Assembly: GCA_026545225.1 (NCBI GenBank)
Contig: CM048845.1
Span: forward strand, 51,498,033-51,562,032
Direction of reading: 5' to 3'
Length of the DNA stretch: 64,000 bases
DNA from: Cornus controversa
Lineage: Eukaryota; Streptophyta; Magnoliopsida; Cornales; Cornaceae
A model generated the notes under the pieces. The model searched no databases, was not told the DNA's origin, and saw nothing but the letters and a program-made list of their open reading frames with translations. This document shows, in pieces, positions 1 to 11,188 of the stretch; the first letter of the stretch is position 1; every line of letters begins with the position of its first letter. The translations under genes were made by a program, and so were the position numbers.

Positions 1-21
1 CTTGACCTGCTCATGGATACC

Positions 22-714
22 TCAAAGATGTTCTACCATCTCATCTGCCTTGCGATTGAAACGACCCACGCAGGGAATAGGGGCTAAGTTAAGCACCTCG
101 GATGGATGCTGACCATAGACAATCTCAAATGGGCTCATTCCTGTTGTTCTATTCTTTGACCTGTTATAGGCAAATTCTACTTGAGCTAATGACAAATCCC
201 ACTGCTTTGGTTTAGTTCCTGCCAAACTCCTCAAAAGGTTCCCCAAACTCCGGTTCATCACCTCTGTCTGACCATCTGTCTGAGGATGGTAGGCGCTGCT
301 AAAATTCAACTTCGTTCCCAGTTTCTCCCATAGACTCTTCCAGAATTGACTCATGAACTTGGTATCACGATTTGAGATAATGGATTGGGGAACACCATGT
401 AAACGCACAATCTCCTTGAAGTAAAGATGGGCGACCCGGGCAGCATCCAAGGTTTTCTTGCAAGCAACAAAATGGGCCATCTTGGAAAACCTGTCAACCA
501 TAACCAAAATAAAATCCATGGCCCATTGGGTATGGGGTAAACCCAACACAAAGTCCATACTGACATCAAGCCAAGGGGCTTCAGGGACCAGTAAAGGTGT
601 GTACAGGCCCGCATTAGTGAGAACTCCCTTGGACCGTTGACACACATAACAACGCTCCATATAATGGGCCACGTCACTGGTCAACTTGGGCCAATAATAG
701 TTGGAAGAGATCAA
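22..714 (-). pseudogene. pol: Integrase region of element 1
   Basis: The translated minus strand gives an integrase core: the end of the HHCC zinc domain (C-x2-C in YVCQRSK), then MDFVLGLP with the first catalytic Asp, the NRDTKF block, and the YHPQTDGQTE block that precedes the catalytic Glu. Integrase inserts the reverse-transcribed DNA into host chromatin. The C-terminal part, which would show whether a chromodomain is present, falls off the window. Family assignment to Ty3 integrase is secure. Confidence 0.88.
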
Positions 715-776
715 ACCTAACGTCTTGTCTCGCCCAAAATGACCCTCGTTATGAAGTTCACTAATAATCTGTTGCC

Positions 777-1469
777 TTAGTGAACAACTTTAAAATTATG
801 GCATTGACCATCAGTTACCTCCTGAATTATCCTCCCGAAGGAAGGATCTGCAGCATACATATCAGAGAATGTCTCAAATCCTGCAACTCTGGTGCTCATG
901 GTGGTGAGGATCAATGTACGTCGGCTCAGTGCATCTGTAACACGGTTCAGACTCCCTACCTGGTGCCTCAGTGCAAATGTGAACTCTTGCAAGTATGCCA
1001 CCCACTTGGCATGCCGTCTACTCAGCTTGTGCTGGCCGTTGATGTATTTCAAGGCCTCATGATCAGTGAGGAGAATGAACTCCCTCTGTATTAGGTAGTG
1101 ATGCCAATGCTTTAGGGACTGAACGATGGCATAAAACTCCAGATCATAGGTGGAATAATTTTTCTTCGATCCTGATAGCTTCTCACTGAAAAAGGCTATT
1201 GGGCGCCCCTCCTGACTCAGAACACCACCAATGCCAACCCCAGATGCATCACAGTTTACCTCAAACATCTTTTCAAAGTTGGGAAGTGCCAAAACTGGTG
1301 CCTCTGTCATCTTCTGCTTGACCAGATGAAAACTGGCCTCTGCCTCCTTGAACCAATGGAAATTACGTCCCTTGAGGGACTCTGTGACAGGAGCAATCAG
1401 AGTACTGAAGTTTCTGATGAACCAATGGTAGGAAGATGCCAATCTATGAAAACTTCGGACATCGTGCAA
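777..1469 (-). pseudogene. pol: RNase H region of element 1
   Basis: The product contains the RT connection (RNFSTLIAPVTESLKG) and a Ty3-type RNase H: NCDASGVGIGGVLSQ, the LEFYAIVQSLKHWHHYL block, LLTDHEALKYI and the VTDALSRR end. RNase H removes the RNA strand during reverse transcription. It follows RT and precedes integrase, as expected for Ty3/gypsy. Confidence 0.88.
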
Positions 1470-1490
1470 GGTTTTTGGGTTAGGCCACTC

Positions 1491-1958
1491 CTAGACCGCA
1501 TCTATCTTCGACGGATCTGCATGAACACCATCAATAGACACCACAAAACCCAGAAAAGTTACAGAAGTAGTGAAGAAAGAACACTTCTTCTGATTGACGA
1601 ACAGGTGCTTTGTCCTCAACATATTAAAGACGGCACGGAGGTGATCAAAGTGTGACGTCCATGTCGAGCTATAGATGAGGATATCATCGAAGTAAACTAC
1701 GACAAATTTTCCCATGAAAGGTCGTAGAACCTGATGCATAAACCTCATAAATGTGCTGGGCGCATTGGACAGCCCAAAAGGCATGACCATCCACTCATAC
1801 AACCCATGTTGCGTCTTAAACGTTGTCTTCCACTCATCCCCAGGCCTTATTCTGATATGATGGTATCCGCTTTTAAGATTAATTTTTGAGAAAACCTTAG
1901 AACCGAACAGCTGGTCTAACATGTCATCTAGACGGGGAATTGGAAACCTGTACTTCAC
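1491..1958 (-). pseudogene. pol: Reverse transcriptase region of element 1
   Basis: This stretch carries the RT palm: [42 protein letters not shown] and the catalytic YFDDILIYS box, followed by [18 protein letters not shown]. These are textbook Ty3/gypsy RT blocks in the right order. The upstream fingers lie in the neighbouring protease/RT stretch. Confidence 0.9.
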
Positions 1959-1976
1959 TGTAATCCTGTTGATTTC

Positions 1977-2942
1977 TCAGCTATCAACACACATACGCCA
2001 AGTGCCATCTTTCTTCAGCACTAGTAGAGCAGGAACTGCACATGGGCTCATACTCTCACGGATGTAGCCCCTCTCCAGCAACTCTACCACCTGTCGCTGC
2101 AACTCTTCAGATTCCTTGGGACTGAGGCGATACGTCGATCGATTAGGCAAACTGGACCCTAGAACAAGGTCAATCTGATGCTGAATATCCCTCATAGGCG
2201 GTAACCTAGGAGGAAGATCCTCTGGCATCAAGTCAGAAACCTCTGTTAGTAGCTGCTGCACCTTTGCTGGTAAATATGGACTCACGTCCATGTCTGTTGC
2301 ACTATTACCACAAGGCAACAGAGCATAGACCATGTCCCCATGCTCAATCTCAGTTAAAAACCTGGACATAGAAAGTAGGTTAGTAGTTTTGGCTACCAGG
2401 GTAGGACTGGTTCCTTCCCGATGAGGAGCCAACACAATCTTCTTCCCCTTGATGCTAAGGGAATATGTGTTCTTTCGCCCGTCATGAATAACACTACGAT
2501 CATACTGCCAAGGCCTGCCTAACAGTACATGACAAGCAACCATAGCCACAACATCACACCAAGCATTATCAAAATATCTCTTGCCGATCGAGAAGGACAC
2601 TAGGCATCGCCTATCCACTTTTACCTCACTGCCTTTATTCAGCCATGACAATTTGTACGGGTTGGGATGACGATTTATCTTCAATTGCAATTTTTGGACA
2701 ACCTCTTCAGACACTACATTCTCACAACTGTCACTGTCAATGATCATCTTGCAGACTTTATCTGCAACTGTGCAGGTCGTGTGAAAAATATTGGTTCTCA
2801 ACCAATCGTCTCCTGAATCGCCCCTGGGAGTCAGTAGACTTTTACAAATGACCAGAGTCTCACAGCCATCTCCATACAGCACATCTCCATCTTCATCATC
2901 GTCATACATAGGCTCTCCAATCTCCTCAGTTTCGTCTACCAT
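1977..2942 (-). pseudogene. pol: Protease and N-terminal RT region of element 1
   Basis: The 321-residue open stretch begins with an acidic linker, then an aspartic protease-like segment (a KMIIDSDS active-site-like motif near residue 65 and VLLGRPWQYD near residue 140), and ends with RT fingers (QIDLVLGSSLPNRSTYRLSPKE, VLLVLKKDGTWRMCVDS-like). The protease processes the Gag-Pol polyprotein in the virus-like particle. Confidence 0.85.
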
Positions 2943-2952
2943 GTTTCCTCAA

Positions 2953-3742
2953 TCAGGAGATTTTTGTCCTTCTGACTAGCAGGCTTCTTGCACTCATTTG
3001 TTCTGTGTCCCTGTTCACCACATCTAAAACATTTAATGTTCGAGTGAGAATTACCCTGCGGTGGCTGCTGGATAGGACGGGGTTCTTAAGGGCGAACTGG
3101 CTGGTTGCTTTGATCGCTCCTGATCACTGGCCTCCGATTCTGCTGTTTTTCCATAGCAAGTGTGTGTTGGTATGCTTCAGAAATAGTCCAAAGCGAGTAA
3201 AGGCTGAGGACATCTTGTAGGGGCTGCCGCAATCCTCCCAAATACCGTGCCACTGTCTGCTCTTCCATCTCAGATAAATCATTCTAGGCTATCAATTGAT
3301 AGAACTCCTCCGTGTAATCATCAACCGATCTCGTGCCTTGCCTCAACGAATGAAGTCGCTAAAACAAGGTTTGAATGTAGTTTAAGGGAAGGAAGTGACC
3401 CTTCATCTTCTTCTTCATCTTCTCCCAATCAGTGATCTTGGCCTTGCCTTGCCTTTCTCGTGATCGCCTCAACTGCTCCCACCATGCAGAGGCTCTGCCT
3501 TTGAGTTTGATGGCGACCAGTTTCACCTTGACACGATCTAGGACTTTTTTATATTCAAAGATACGCTCCACTTCTTTCATCCAATCGACAAATCCTTCGG
3601 CCTGTAACATACCAGAAAACTCAGGCAGATCCACTCTGAAACCGAGGTCTCCATGACGTTCCTCCCGACCACGGTGCCCCCAGAATCGAGCACGATTGTG
3701 AAATGGGTTATCGAAACTGGAATCGGATTCGTGATCTTCCAT
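2953..3742 (-). pseudogene. gag: Gag region of element 1
   Basis: The first part (127 residues, 3359-3742) has the retrotransposon gag fold signature: LPEFSGMLQAEGFVDWMKEVERIFEYK, then KVKLVAIKLKGRASAWWEQL and a lysine-rich KMKKKMKGHFLP stretch. Nearer pol, around 2953-3040, the minus strand encodes a CCHC knuckle (CFRCGEQGHRTNEC). Gag forms the particle shell and binds the RNA. Confidence 0.85.
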
Positions 3743-3940
3743 CTCACGGTCACTGATAGTTTGCGCTGTTAGACGCTGGGTTAACTCTGCAACTTGCCTC
3801 TATAAATCCTCAATCATCAAATCCTAAACACTACGATCACGGTGTGGGACTTCCTCGTTCGGAACCTACCCGTGACGACCACGGCCACGACCACGACCAC
3901 CAGCCATGGAAACTGATGAAATCTCACCCAGGAAGATACT

Positions 3941-3956
3941 GATGCTCTGATACCAA
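3941..3956 (-). other. Primer-binding site of element 1 (tRNA-iMet)
   Basis: On the minus strand this reads TTGGTATCAGAGCATC, the usual plant initiator tRNA-Met primer site. It lies one base from the LTR edge at 3958, which fixes the element's 5' end and orientation. Confidence 0.85.
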
Positions 3957-3957
3957 C

Positions 3958-4596
3958 TGACGCCGGACAAAATAGCGATTATTCTGTAGGCTAATGGCAA
4001 TAGAAAATAAACAGGAAGAATGCATGAGAATTGCCCAAAGAAAACTCAGAGAAAAGCCTTTGGTGTTCAAATTGTTATTCAAAACCAAAGTATCTCAGAA
4101 TCAGCCCACAAGCCGGGCTATATAGCTGAAATTCGTCAACATTACCAAAAATAGCAGGATTTCAAAAATCATGCCAAAATAAAATATGAAATAAAAGAAG
4201 GAAGTTGCCAGAAATCTGGCCCAAATCAAGTCCAGAATCTCTTCCTAATCAACAAAATAAATATTACTATAAAAAGAAAGAAATAACTAAAATTGGGGAT
4301 TTGGAGGGGAAAATAGTGGATTTTAGCCTCAAAAAAATACACACCGAGCATAGCTCAATGCCCACGACGTGCGCGCCAAAATAAGCTTTCCGAATTATGG
4401 GCATAAAGGCGACTCTGACACCCGTAGCCAAAGTTATGGCCAAAATACCGAAGCGCATCCAAAATTACCCCAATTAGGGACAAGGTCACGGTTTCCTGCC
4501 ATCTTTGCGCTGAGCTGCCAACTCAAGGTATTTTAGTGCCATCAACGTGTCGTCTGACAGCTCAGCATCATCTGACTCGGATGCCCCTGCATCACA
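3958..4596 (-). repeat. 5' LTR of element 1
   Basis: The LTR runs from the CA next to the primer site (TG on the plus strand at 3958) to a probable TG at its outer edge (plus-strand CA at 4595-4596). Beyond that point, homology to the integrase tail of copy A begins. A TATA-like CTATATAG lies near 4117-4124. No second LTR is in the window, so neither its exact outer end nor target duplications can be checked. The ORF within it (4267-4458) has no meaning. Confidence 0.65.
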
Positions 4597-4824
4597 TAGA
4601 CACATAAAAGATATGATACACCCTGTGCATTGTGTTTAGTAACGTCACTCTATACGCTACTGCCCCGATCTTGTCAGTAATCATGAAAGGAGCCATAAAA
4701 CGAGGTGGCAACCTCCCCTTTTTTTTCCAAACCACATTACTCCCTTCATGGGAGAAACCTTGAGTAAAACCTGATCCCCCACCTTGAACTCTAGTGCACG
4801 AGTTCTTCGATTAGCATAACTTTT

Positions 4825-5560
4825 CTATCTGTTCTGTGCAGTATACATATGGTCTCTAATAAGGGCAACTATTTCTGACATGTCCTTGATGAACTCAGGA
4901 CCCAAAAACCTATTCTTTCTAACTTCCAACCAGTAACCCAGCGATCTACATGGTCGTCTGTACAGAGCCTCAAATGGTGCCATACCAATAGTCTTTTGAT
5001 AACTATTGTTATAGACAAACTCAACTAGCAGCAAGTAATTCTCTCAATTACCCTTCAAATCAAGTACATATGCTCGCAAAATACCCTCCAGAATCTGATT
5101 AACCCCTCTTAGTCTGACCATCAGTCTAAGGGTGATTAGTTGTACTGAGGTGCAGAGCTGTACCCATTGCCTGCTGAAAGCCCTCCTAAATCCCTGAAAT
5201 GAAATTCAGATCTCTATCTGATATAATGGACAAAGGCACACCTTGAAGCTTCATTATCTCTCCAATGTAAAGCTTCACATACTACTCTGAGCTGTAACTC
5301 AAGCGTACGGCAAGAAATGTGCTAATTTTGTCAGCCTGTCCACTATCACCCAAATAACATCATGGTTTTGCTGTGAGGTGGGAAATCCCACATTGAAATC
5401 CAAAGAGATGCTCTCCCACTTCCACTCCGGTATAAGCAGTGGTTGCAAAGACTCCGGCGGTCTCTGGTGATCAATCTTGATTATCTGACCACTACTGCAC
5501 TTAGAGACAAATATAGTTATGTCCCTCTTCATGCCTGCCCATGAAAACTGTCATTTTATG
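4825..5560 (-). pseudogene. pol: Integrase remnant, copy A
   Basis: Two open stretches (4825-5034 and 5299-5532) give integrase pieces: LLVEFVYNNSYQKTIGMAPFEALYRRPCRSLGYW, and WKWESISLDFNVGFPTSQQNHDVIWVIVDRLTKLAHFLP, which includes the first catalytic Asp block. Both match the integrase of copy B closely, so the assignment is firm. Confidence 0.85.
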
Positions 5561-5639
5561 TCTTGGTACATCTTATCCCCTCCCAGACGTACCAAAAACT
5601 GTGAACTGTAGGCCTCACTCATCATGCCCTCCTCCATCT

Positions 5640-6480
5640 GTACCCACTGTATAAAACGGTACCTATCCAGATTTTAACTCAGCCACCTTCTCTACGCATT
5701 ACGGGTCAGTAAGCTGATCTAAAATTACCCTTCAAATGATAGAAGGTATGACCACTACACACGTTACAAAAATATCAGCTAAATCATCAATGTTTTTCCT
5801 GTGAGAATATATACTGCAACTTCTTATGGTCGCTGAACAATCTATAGGTCTCACCCAAGAGGTAATGCCTCGAAATCCTCAAAGTAAAAACCACGACTGC
5901 CAACTCCAAGTCATGAGTCAGGAAATTAAGCTCATAAGACTTAAGCTTATGTGAAGCATAAGATATCGGCCTTTCCTCCTACATCAACATACACTCCAAA
6001 TCTTGTAACTACTCATCGGTGAATACCAAGTACTCAATGCCACTCTAATGAGTAGCTAGGACAGGTGCAATTTTTAACTTGCTCTTCAACTCATCAAACA
6101 CTGCGCAATAAGAATCATCCCAAACAAAAAACGTACCCTTTTTAGTTAAATAGGTGAGAGGGTAGAAGCCCTGAATGAACCTACAATAATAACCAGCTAA
6201 CCCCAGAAACTACAATTCTCTATGGGTGAGGTAAGTTGCCCCCACTCAAATACTGCAGACACCCTGCTTGGATCAACCGTTATCCGTTCTTAGATACTAT
6301 ATAACCCAAAAAATTCACCTCCATCTACCAGAAATCACACTTCTCAAACTTTGCATATAACTGGTGATCTCTCAATGTCTACAAAATGATACAAAGATGC
6401 TTGGCATGATCCTCCTCTGACCTAGAAGTAGGTCTGGTGCCCGAATCTACATAAATTACAAAGTCTATCTCACGACTTGG
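5640..6480 (-). pseudogene. pol: RNase H / RT remnant, copy A
   Basis: No long ORF survives, but the DNA runs parallel to the RT/RNase H region of copy B at 12329-13852. Examples are the segments about Leu-Thr-rich RNase H strands near 5880-6010 and the RT connection near 6180-6330. The family and order are clear; the coding content is decayed. Confidence 0.75.
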
Positions 6481-6604
6481 TGGTAGTCTTGGAATTTTCT
6501 AAAACGCATCCTGAAAGTCTCACACCACTGGAATAGGATCTGTAGAAACTGTATTTCCCTCTGGAGACTCCTCACTAAGAAAGAATATGCGAGTTCTTGA
6601 CCCT

Positions 6605-6952
6605 TCATTTGATTGCAGTATAACAACCAAATACACCTTCTGACCCGGTATAACAAAAAGAAGTTGTCAGATCATGGCAACTGACATGGGCATGATAATG
6701 TGATAACCAATCCATCCCAAGCATGACATTATATGAATTCATGTCTAGGACCAATAGGTCCGCCAAGAACCTGAGACTACCAATGCCTATAGTGACTTGA
6801 CTACAGCATTCCCGTAATATTTTACTAACTCCCAATGGTGTAGTTATATTAAGTGGAGAACTACACGACTGAGTAAGTATACTCGATATCTTAACAAACG
6901 ACTGAGACACAAATGAGTGAGATGCCCCAGTATCAAATAAGAACACGATCAA
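6605..6952 (-). pseudogene. pol: Protease remnant, copy A
   Basis: The 115-residue stretch begins VFLFDTGASHSFVSQSF, a retropepsin active-site block, and contains VLDMNSYNVMLGMDWLSHYHAHVSC, the usual hydrophobic-hydrophobic-G block with the LGMDWL signature of plant Ty3 proteases. It is homologous to the protease of copy B at 13865-14383. Confidence 0.88.
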
Positions 6953-6959
6953 AGTTACC

Positions 6960-7732
6960 CTTTATCGGAACCCTACCCTCGATCGCCTGAGAAGCCTACA
7001 CATCATATGGCATGACGTTGTAAACCCTCCCATAGTGCATCTGTTAAACAAATTGCCCTACTATTTCCATTTTTTTTCCACTGTCTGACTAGCGGAGTAT
7101 TTATCATTTCATTTCTCCCCTTGTCTTTTCCTATAATCCCTCCTTATTTGACAGTGCTACAATGTAGAATCAACAACCCGAGTATAAGTGGAATAGGGTA
7201 GATTTACCCATAATGACCAATCGAGTAGGCCAAATCAAACCCATCACAAAACAACTCACCTTCTTCTCTTCAGTGTTCACCTCCTCAGGTGCAATGAAGA
7301 TAAATTGGTGAACTACTGCTCCAACCCTGCGATTGTCTCATCCTTCTCTTGTAAGTCTAGGAATTCCCTCATGTGAAAGAGTTTTGAATCCTTCCTAACT
7401 GTTAGGTTGTTCCACTGGTAATGGAACATGCGCCATTTGCAGTGGCTACTGATTCTAAAGAGTAGTCGCTACTCCTGTAGCTACAGCCTAAGCGATCATG
7501 GCTGTCAAATCGAGAGGAAGTTCAACATTTCCATCCTGAACATTATCTTGACCTTGGTTGTGGTTCGCCTTCCTCCTCCTACGGGGTGACATCTACATAA
7601 GACCCCAATAATAGACTAAGATGTATAGAGTACAATGAATCCTATACTTAGATTCTATTTATCAGAATATGTAACGCAAAAGATACCCTACGATGGACCC
7701 TACAGACCCGAGGATACTTGAACCTGGAATTC
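6960..7732 (-). pseudogene. gag: Gag remnant, copy A
   Basis: This stretch is parallel to the gag of copy B (14530-15230 and 25340-25700), including the primer-proximal segment near 7380-7450 that matches 25420-25490. No long open frame is left. Confidence 0.7.
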
Positions 7733-7744
7733 TCTGATACCAAC

Positions 7745-8230
7745 TGTAATACCCCGCTCCAACACATGGTATGATATTGTCCGTTTTCGTATGATACTAG
7801 CCACCTCATGCGCAAAATTTTCTGGGGGGTATTACAGTTGTTATCAGAGCCTAAACCCAGCCGGAAGTGTGCAGAAGAGGACGTCGGGCCTCGTAGGGGG
7901 GTGAATTGTAGTAACCCTTGTGGACGGGTGTGAGTGGGCGGGTGCAAAGACAGACACTGGGCTAAGCTACCACACTGACAGGGTACAGGGTGCTCAATCC
8001 CACATCGCCTGGGTGTAGAAAAGGGGATGTGCTTATATGTAGTATGTTCTCTTCAAATGGTATGAGGCCTTTTGGGGTAAAACCCAATAGCAAAACCGTA
8101 CGAGCTAAGGCCCAAAACGGATAATATCATACCATGTGTTGGAGTGGGGTATTACAGACACACTTTTTATACTACTTTAACCACAAGGGAACCTTATTTT
8201 GACTTGATATTTAAAACCCAAGAGCATTAG
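7745..8230 (-). repeat. Reduced LTR of copy A carrying a TRIM and a small inverted segment
   Basis: The primer-site edge of copy A ends at 7744 and the LTR terminus TGTAATACCCC follows. Bases 7745-7783 match, in reverse, the end of the TRIM LTR; bases 7789-7836 match, in reverse, the outer end of the Tekay-like LTR (compare 8231-8280). After the TRIM, 8157-8230 is interior LTR sequence matching about 9499-9565 and 27147-27215. So this is a strongly shortened LTR with a TRIM in it. The stretch has no gene. Confidence 0.7.
7837..8156 (+). mobile_element. TRIM copy 2: primer site, internal region and 3' LTR
   Basis: The primer-site-like TTATCAGAGCC, a ~70-base internal region ending in the purine tract TAGGGGGGTGAAT, and a 250-base LTR (7907-8156, TGTAGTAACCC to GGGGTATTACA) match the complete TRIM at 37639-38208. 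There is no coding capacity, as expected of terminal-repeat retrotransposons in miniature. The place of its 5' LTR is taken by the inverted segment 7745-7836. Confidence 0.85.
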
Positions 8231-10965
8231 TGAAATACCCCCACAAAATTTTGCGTATGAGGTGGCGAGTCTCATACACAAAATCTGAGAGTTATTTACA
8301 ACTGATAGCAACAAATATAGAGTACAAAAGATATAATGATATTTTTTTTAAGCAGAATAGAAAGTCCAACTGAATTATAATAAGATGTTGCATAAATAAA
8401 GTACATCTCTAGTTGTACAACTTGGAAGTCCCGTAACCCAAGGACCCCATAACCAGAAAGAACAAGAGCTATTATTTTAAATTAAATAACCGAATAACCA
8501 ATGTCTTAATAGAGTTTATAATCTGAACAAGAAGAAGAGAATAGGTTCCTACTCTGAAAACTGATGAGGAGAGATGCTTGCCACAACCAACCAACCCAAA
8601 CACTATCCTCGCGGTGGAACCGGCTTGGGACCTAAAATATCAGTAAAGTGGGTTAAACCCATGAGTAAGTCCTTTCTAGTACATCTCAACCAGAGAACCG
8701 GTAAACATACCCTCTATATGAGAGATACGAAAACAAACAAGTATACACAAATCATTTCCTTACCTAGTTCATGTCTCTAAAATAAAAGTCATCTTTTATA
8801 TTGTTCCCAAACTAACCCTTATCATACAAAGTTAGAACCTATTCTTTCAGTTCAAACCAAATGAACAAAAGCAAGTCTTCTATTAAACCTAGGCAATCAT
8901 GACATGCCACCTATACTATCATTGGATACCTTAATAGGTATTGGCAATCCTTACATGCCTCTATAACTAACCTATTAAACAAAAACAAAAGACCTAACGT
9001 ACCTAGCACATTAATTTAATCTAACAAAAGTTCAATCACCACAATAAATAACTCATACACAATTAAACTAATATCAAATATTATGAACAATTATGAGTTT
9101 AAAGAATACAATTAAGGAAGGAAAATAATACAACCACCAATTATTTGAGCAAGCACAGAACCAAATCTCCAATGTACCTAAATCATCGAGGGAGTCGAAT
9201 TCTAGCTCTAATCTAGGTTTCTAGGCCTATTATGTTTGAAAGAACCTTATTTAATCATTTTAGAATTTTTTAAAATTTTTTGGAAATTAAAAAAAATATT
9301 TTTCCAAATAAAAGAAAATAAACATTAATTTTGAGGTACTTTTAAAACCAATTAAACTATGAGGGAAGTTCATTTCCACTTGAAATTTAAAACCCAAGTG
9401 TATTCTATATCTAAAAGGTTACCTAAATTTTATTAGAATTTTTTGGAATTTTTAAAATATTTCCAAAATATTAGGAAATAAAAATCTAGTTGTGAGGGAC
9501 ACTTTTTATACTACTTTAACCGAAGGGAACCTTATTTTGACTTGAAATTTAAAACCCAAGTACATTGTATCCCCAAAAGATCACCGAAATTTTCTAGAAA
9601 TTTTCTAGAATTTTAAAAATATTTTCCAAGTAAAACAAGATTTCCACTTGAAATTTAAAACCTAAGTGTTTTCTATCCCTAAAAGGTTACCCAATTTTTT
9701 TTAGAATTTTCCTAAATTAAAAAACAAATTTAAAAATTATTTTTCTAAATTAAAAACCAATTTTAAAAATTTAAAAATACTCTGGACTAGATGGGCCCAA
9801 AGTAGGCCCATAGGTGGGTCTCGACGAGTGGGGCCCCCTGCTGACGTCCCCAGCATCGATGCCTGCGGCACGTGCCCCCACGCGCCGGCAGTGTTCGTGG
9901 GGGTCATTGCCCCCACCCTCTTTATCCTTTTTTTTTCTTCTTCTTCCCTGACTTGAAACTTCACACACCATTAATGGAGCAGAAACTTCCCGGCCACTTT
10001 CGGGCACCGAATCGCACATATGAATATACCATTGAACTCGTCTCGATCTAAGTTACGCATTGATACAAAAATCACCCCTCTCGCGGCCTAAATCAAAAAT
10101 GCCCAATTTCAAGTTTTAAAAATGTAAAATTTCAAACTCAAATTCCCGTCAATCTATCCAACAGTTCGCAACCTAATTTTCAAGGATTGTTCTAGGAAGA
10201 AAGATCTACCTATTGATCGGAAGAAAAACCCTCAAAAATGATGAATCCAGTAAACCCAAATTTTATGTTCGTATATATCTATTTATATATATATATACAC
10301 CTGCCTATATAGTCATATATACATGTATATACATATAAAAAATACCCTAAAGTAGTACCAAAACCCCAGAATATTGATGTTTAATTCACAAAATTATTCT
10401 TAGCATGCAAAATCATTTAATTTCATAATTAAATGCATAAAAAAAATTTCCATCAACATGTATGTACAATTAATATATATGCTTACAGATTCAAAGGGGA
10501 AGAGAAGAGTTTAAGCTTATCTTTTTGTCTACCAAAACTCCTCTCTATGAATCGCTCCTTCTCTCCCTTCTCTTTTTCATCCTATGTTCTTTCAGTCTCT
10601 GTGTGTGTAAACGACAGAAACCCTACCTTCTTTACTTTTCTTTTATTATTTTTTTTTCTAGAAAACTAAATAAACTCCAAGATAATAAAAATAAACCCTA
10701 GCACATCCAAAATAAGTATACACCTAGCCCAACCATTCCAGTCCAACTCAACCTAGATTCCTCCCTAGCCCAATCCAAAATTAAAATAAAGGAAAAATAT
10801 AAAGACCCAGTCCAAAAAAATAAAATAAAAATAAAGTAAACTACACCACAATATTTAAAGCACTCAAAGAATTTAATCCAACCAATAAAGCAATTCAATT
10901 TAACTAATAAAAAAAAGATCATTTAAATTTAAATTAAAAGACCTCCAAAATTACGGGGTATTACA
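8231..10965 (-). repeat. 3' LTR of copy B
   Basis: The 2735-base LTR begins TGAAATACCCC and ends GGGGTATTACA on the plus strand, matching 25804-28553. It is AT-rich and holds about three degenerate direct repeats of roughly 140 bases between 9230 and 9770 (each with AAATTTAAAACCCAAG), a GC-rich patch at 9780-9920, and AT microsatellite DNA at 10275-10345. ORFs in it (8574-8780, 9737-10019, 10433-10669, 10698-10922) show no recognisable protein. Confidence 0.85.
9230..9770. repeat. Direct subrepeats inside the Tekay-like LTR
   Basis: A block with TTCCACTTGAAATTTAAAAC, then CTATCCC-AAAAGGTTACC and a T/A-rich run, recurs about three times at a ~140-base spacing. The same structure is in the sister LTR near 26995-27290, so the repeats pre-date this insertion. 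Confidence 0.65.
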
Positions 10966-10979
10966 TTCTTCCCCCTTAA
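10966..10979 (-). other. Polypurine tract of copy B
   Basis: The minus strand reads AAGGGGGAAGAA directly before the LTR start TGTAATACC. This is the expected plus-strand primer for a Ty3 element and marks 8231-10965 as the 3' LTR of copy B. Confidence 0.8.
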
Positions 10980-11188
10980 AAAGAAGAATTTCGTCCTCGG
11001 AATTCACCACATACCTAAAGAAAAAGCTCTGGATACTTTGCTTTTATTTCATCCTCCCTTTTTCAAATGGACCCCGCCTCATTGTGGAGGCTTCACTGAA
11101 CTTGAACTAACGGAATGGTCTTAGAACGAAGAACCTGGTCCCTACGGTCAAGAATACAGTAAGGCTGCACCACATATGTTGCATCTGG

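Larger units (their letters stand above)
1..4596 (-). mobile_element. Ty3/gypsy chromovirus-like element (element 1), 3' side off window
   Basis: Reading the minus strand from right to left, this fossil shows a 5' LTR, a primer-binding site matching initiator tRNA-Met, gag with a CCHC knuckle, protease, reverse transcriptase, RNase H and integrase, which is the Ty3/gypsy order. The integrase end and 3' LTR lie beyond base 1. The gag type (matrix/capsid-like region ending in WWEQL and a KITDWEKMK-like stretch) and RT resemble plant chromoviruses. The exact clade (CRM, Reina or Galadriel) is not settled because the chromodomain or CR tail is outside the window. The coding region is broken in a few places, roughly four. 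It abuts or is inserted into copy A of another family. Confidence 0.9.
4597..7744 (-). mobile_element. Tekay/Del-like Ty3 element, copy A (internal region)
   Basis: This is an old minus-strand Ty3 chromovirus remnant of the same family as copy B (10966 onward), recognised by near-parallel sequence throughout. From right to left it shows the primer-site edge (7733-7744), gag, protease, RT/RNase H and integrase. It is heavily broken, with more than ten breaks, and its 3' part stops where element 1 begins. The family is Tekay/Del-like, judged from RT, protease and the ~2.7 kb LTRs of its relatives. Confidence 0.85.

Noticed and set aside
7745-8156. MITE or DNA transposon with ~39-base terminal inverted repeats
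   Set aside because: The inverted ends are TRIM LTR ends, the interior is TRIM internal region plus LTR, and no target duplication is present; an inversion explains it.
8574-8780. 68-residue ORF within LTR 8231-10965
   Set aside because: Lies in LTR sequence; the sister LTR has no equivalent frame and no domain is visible.
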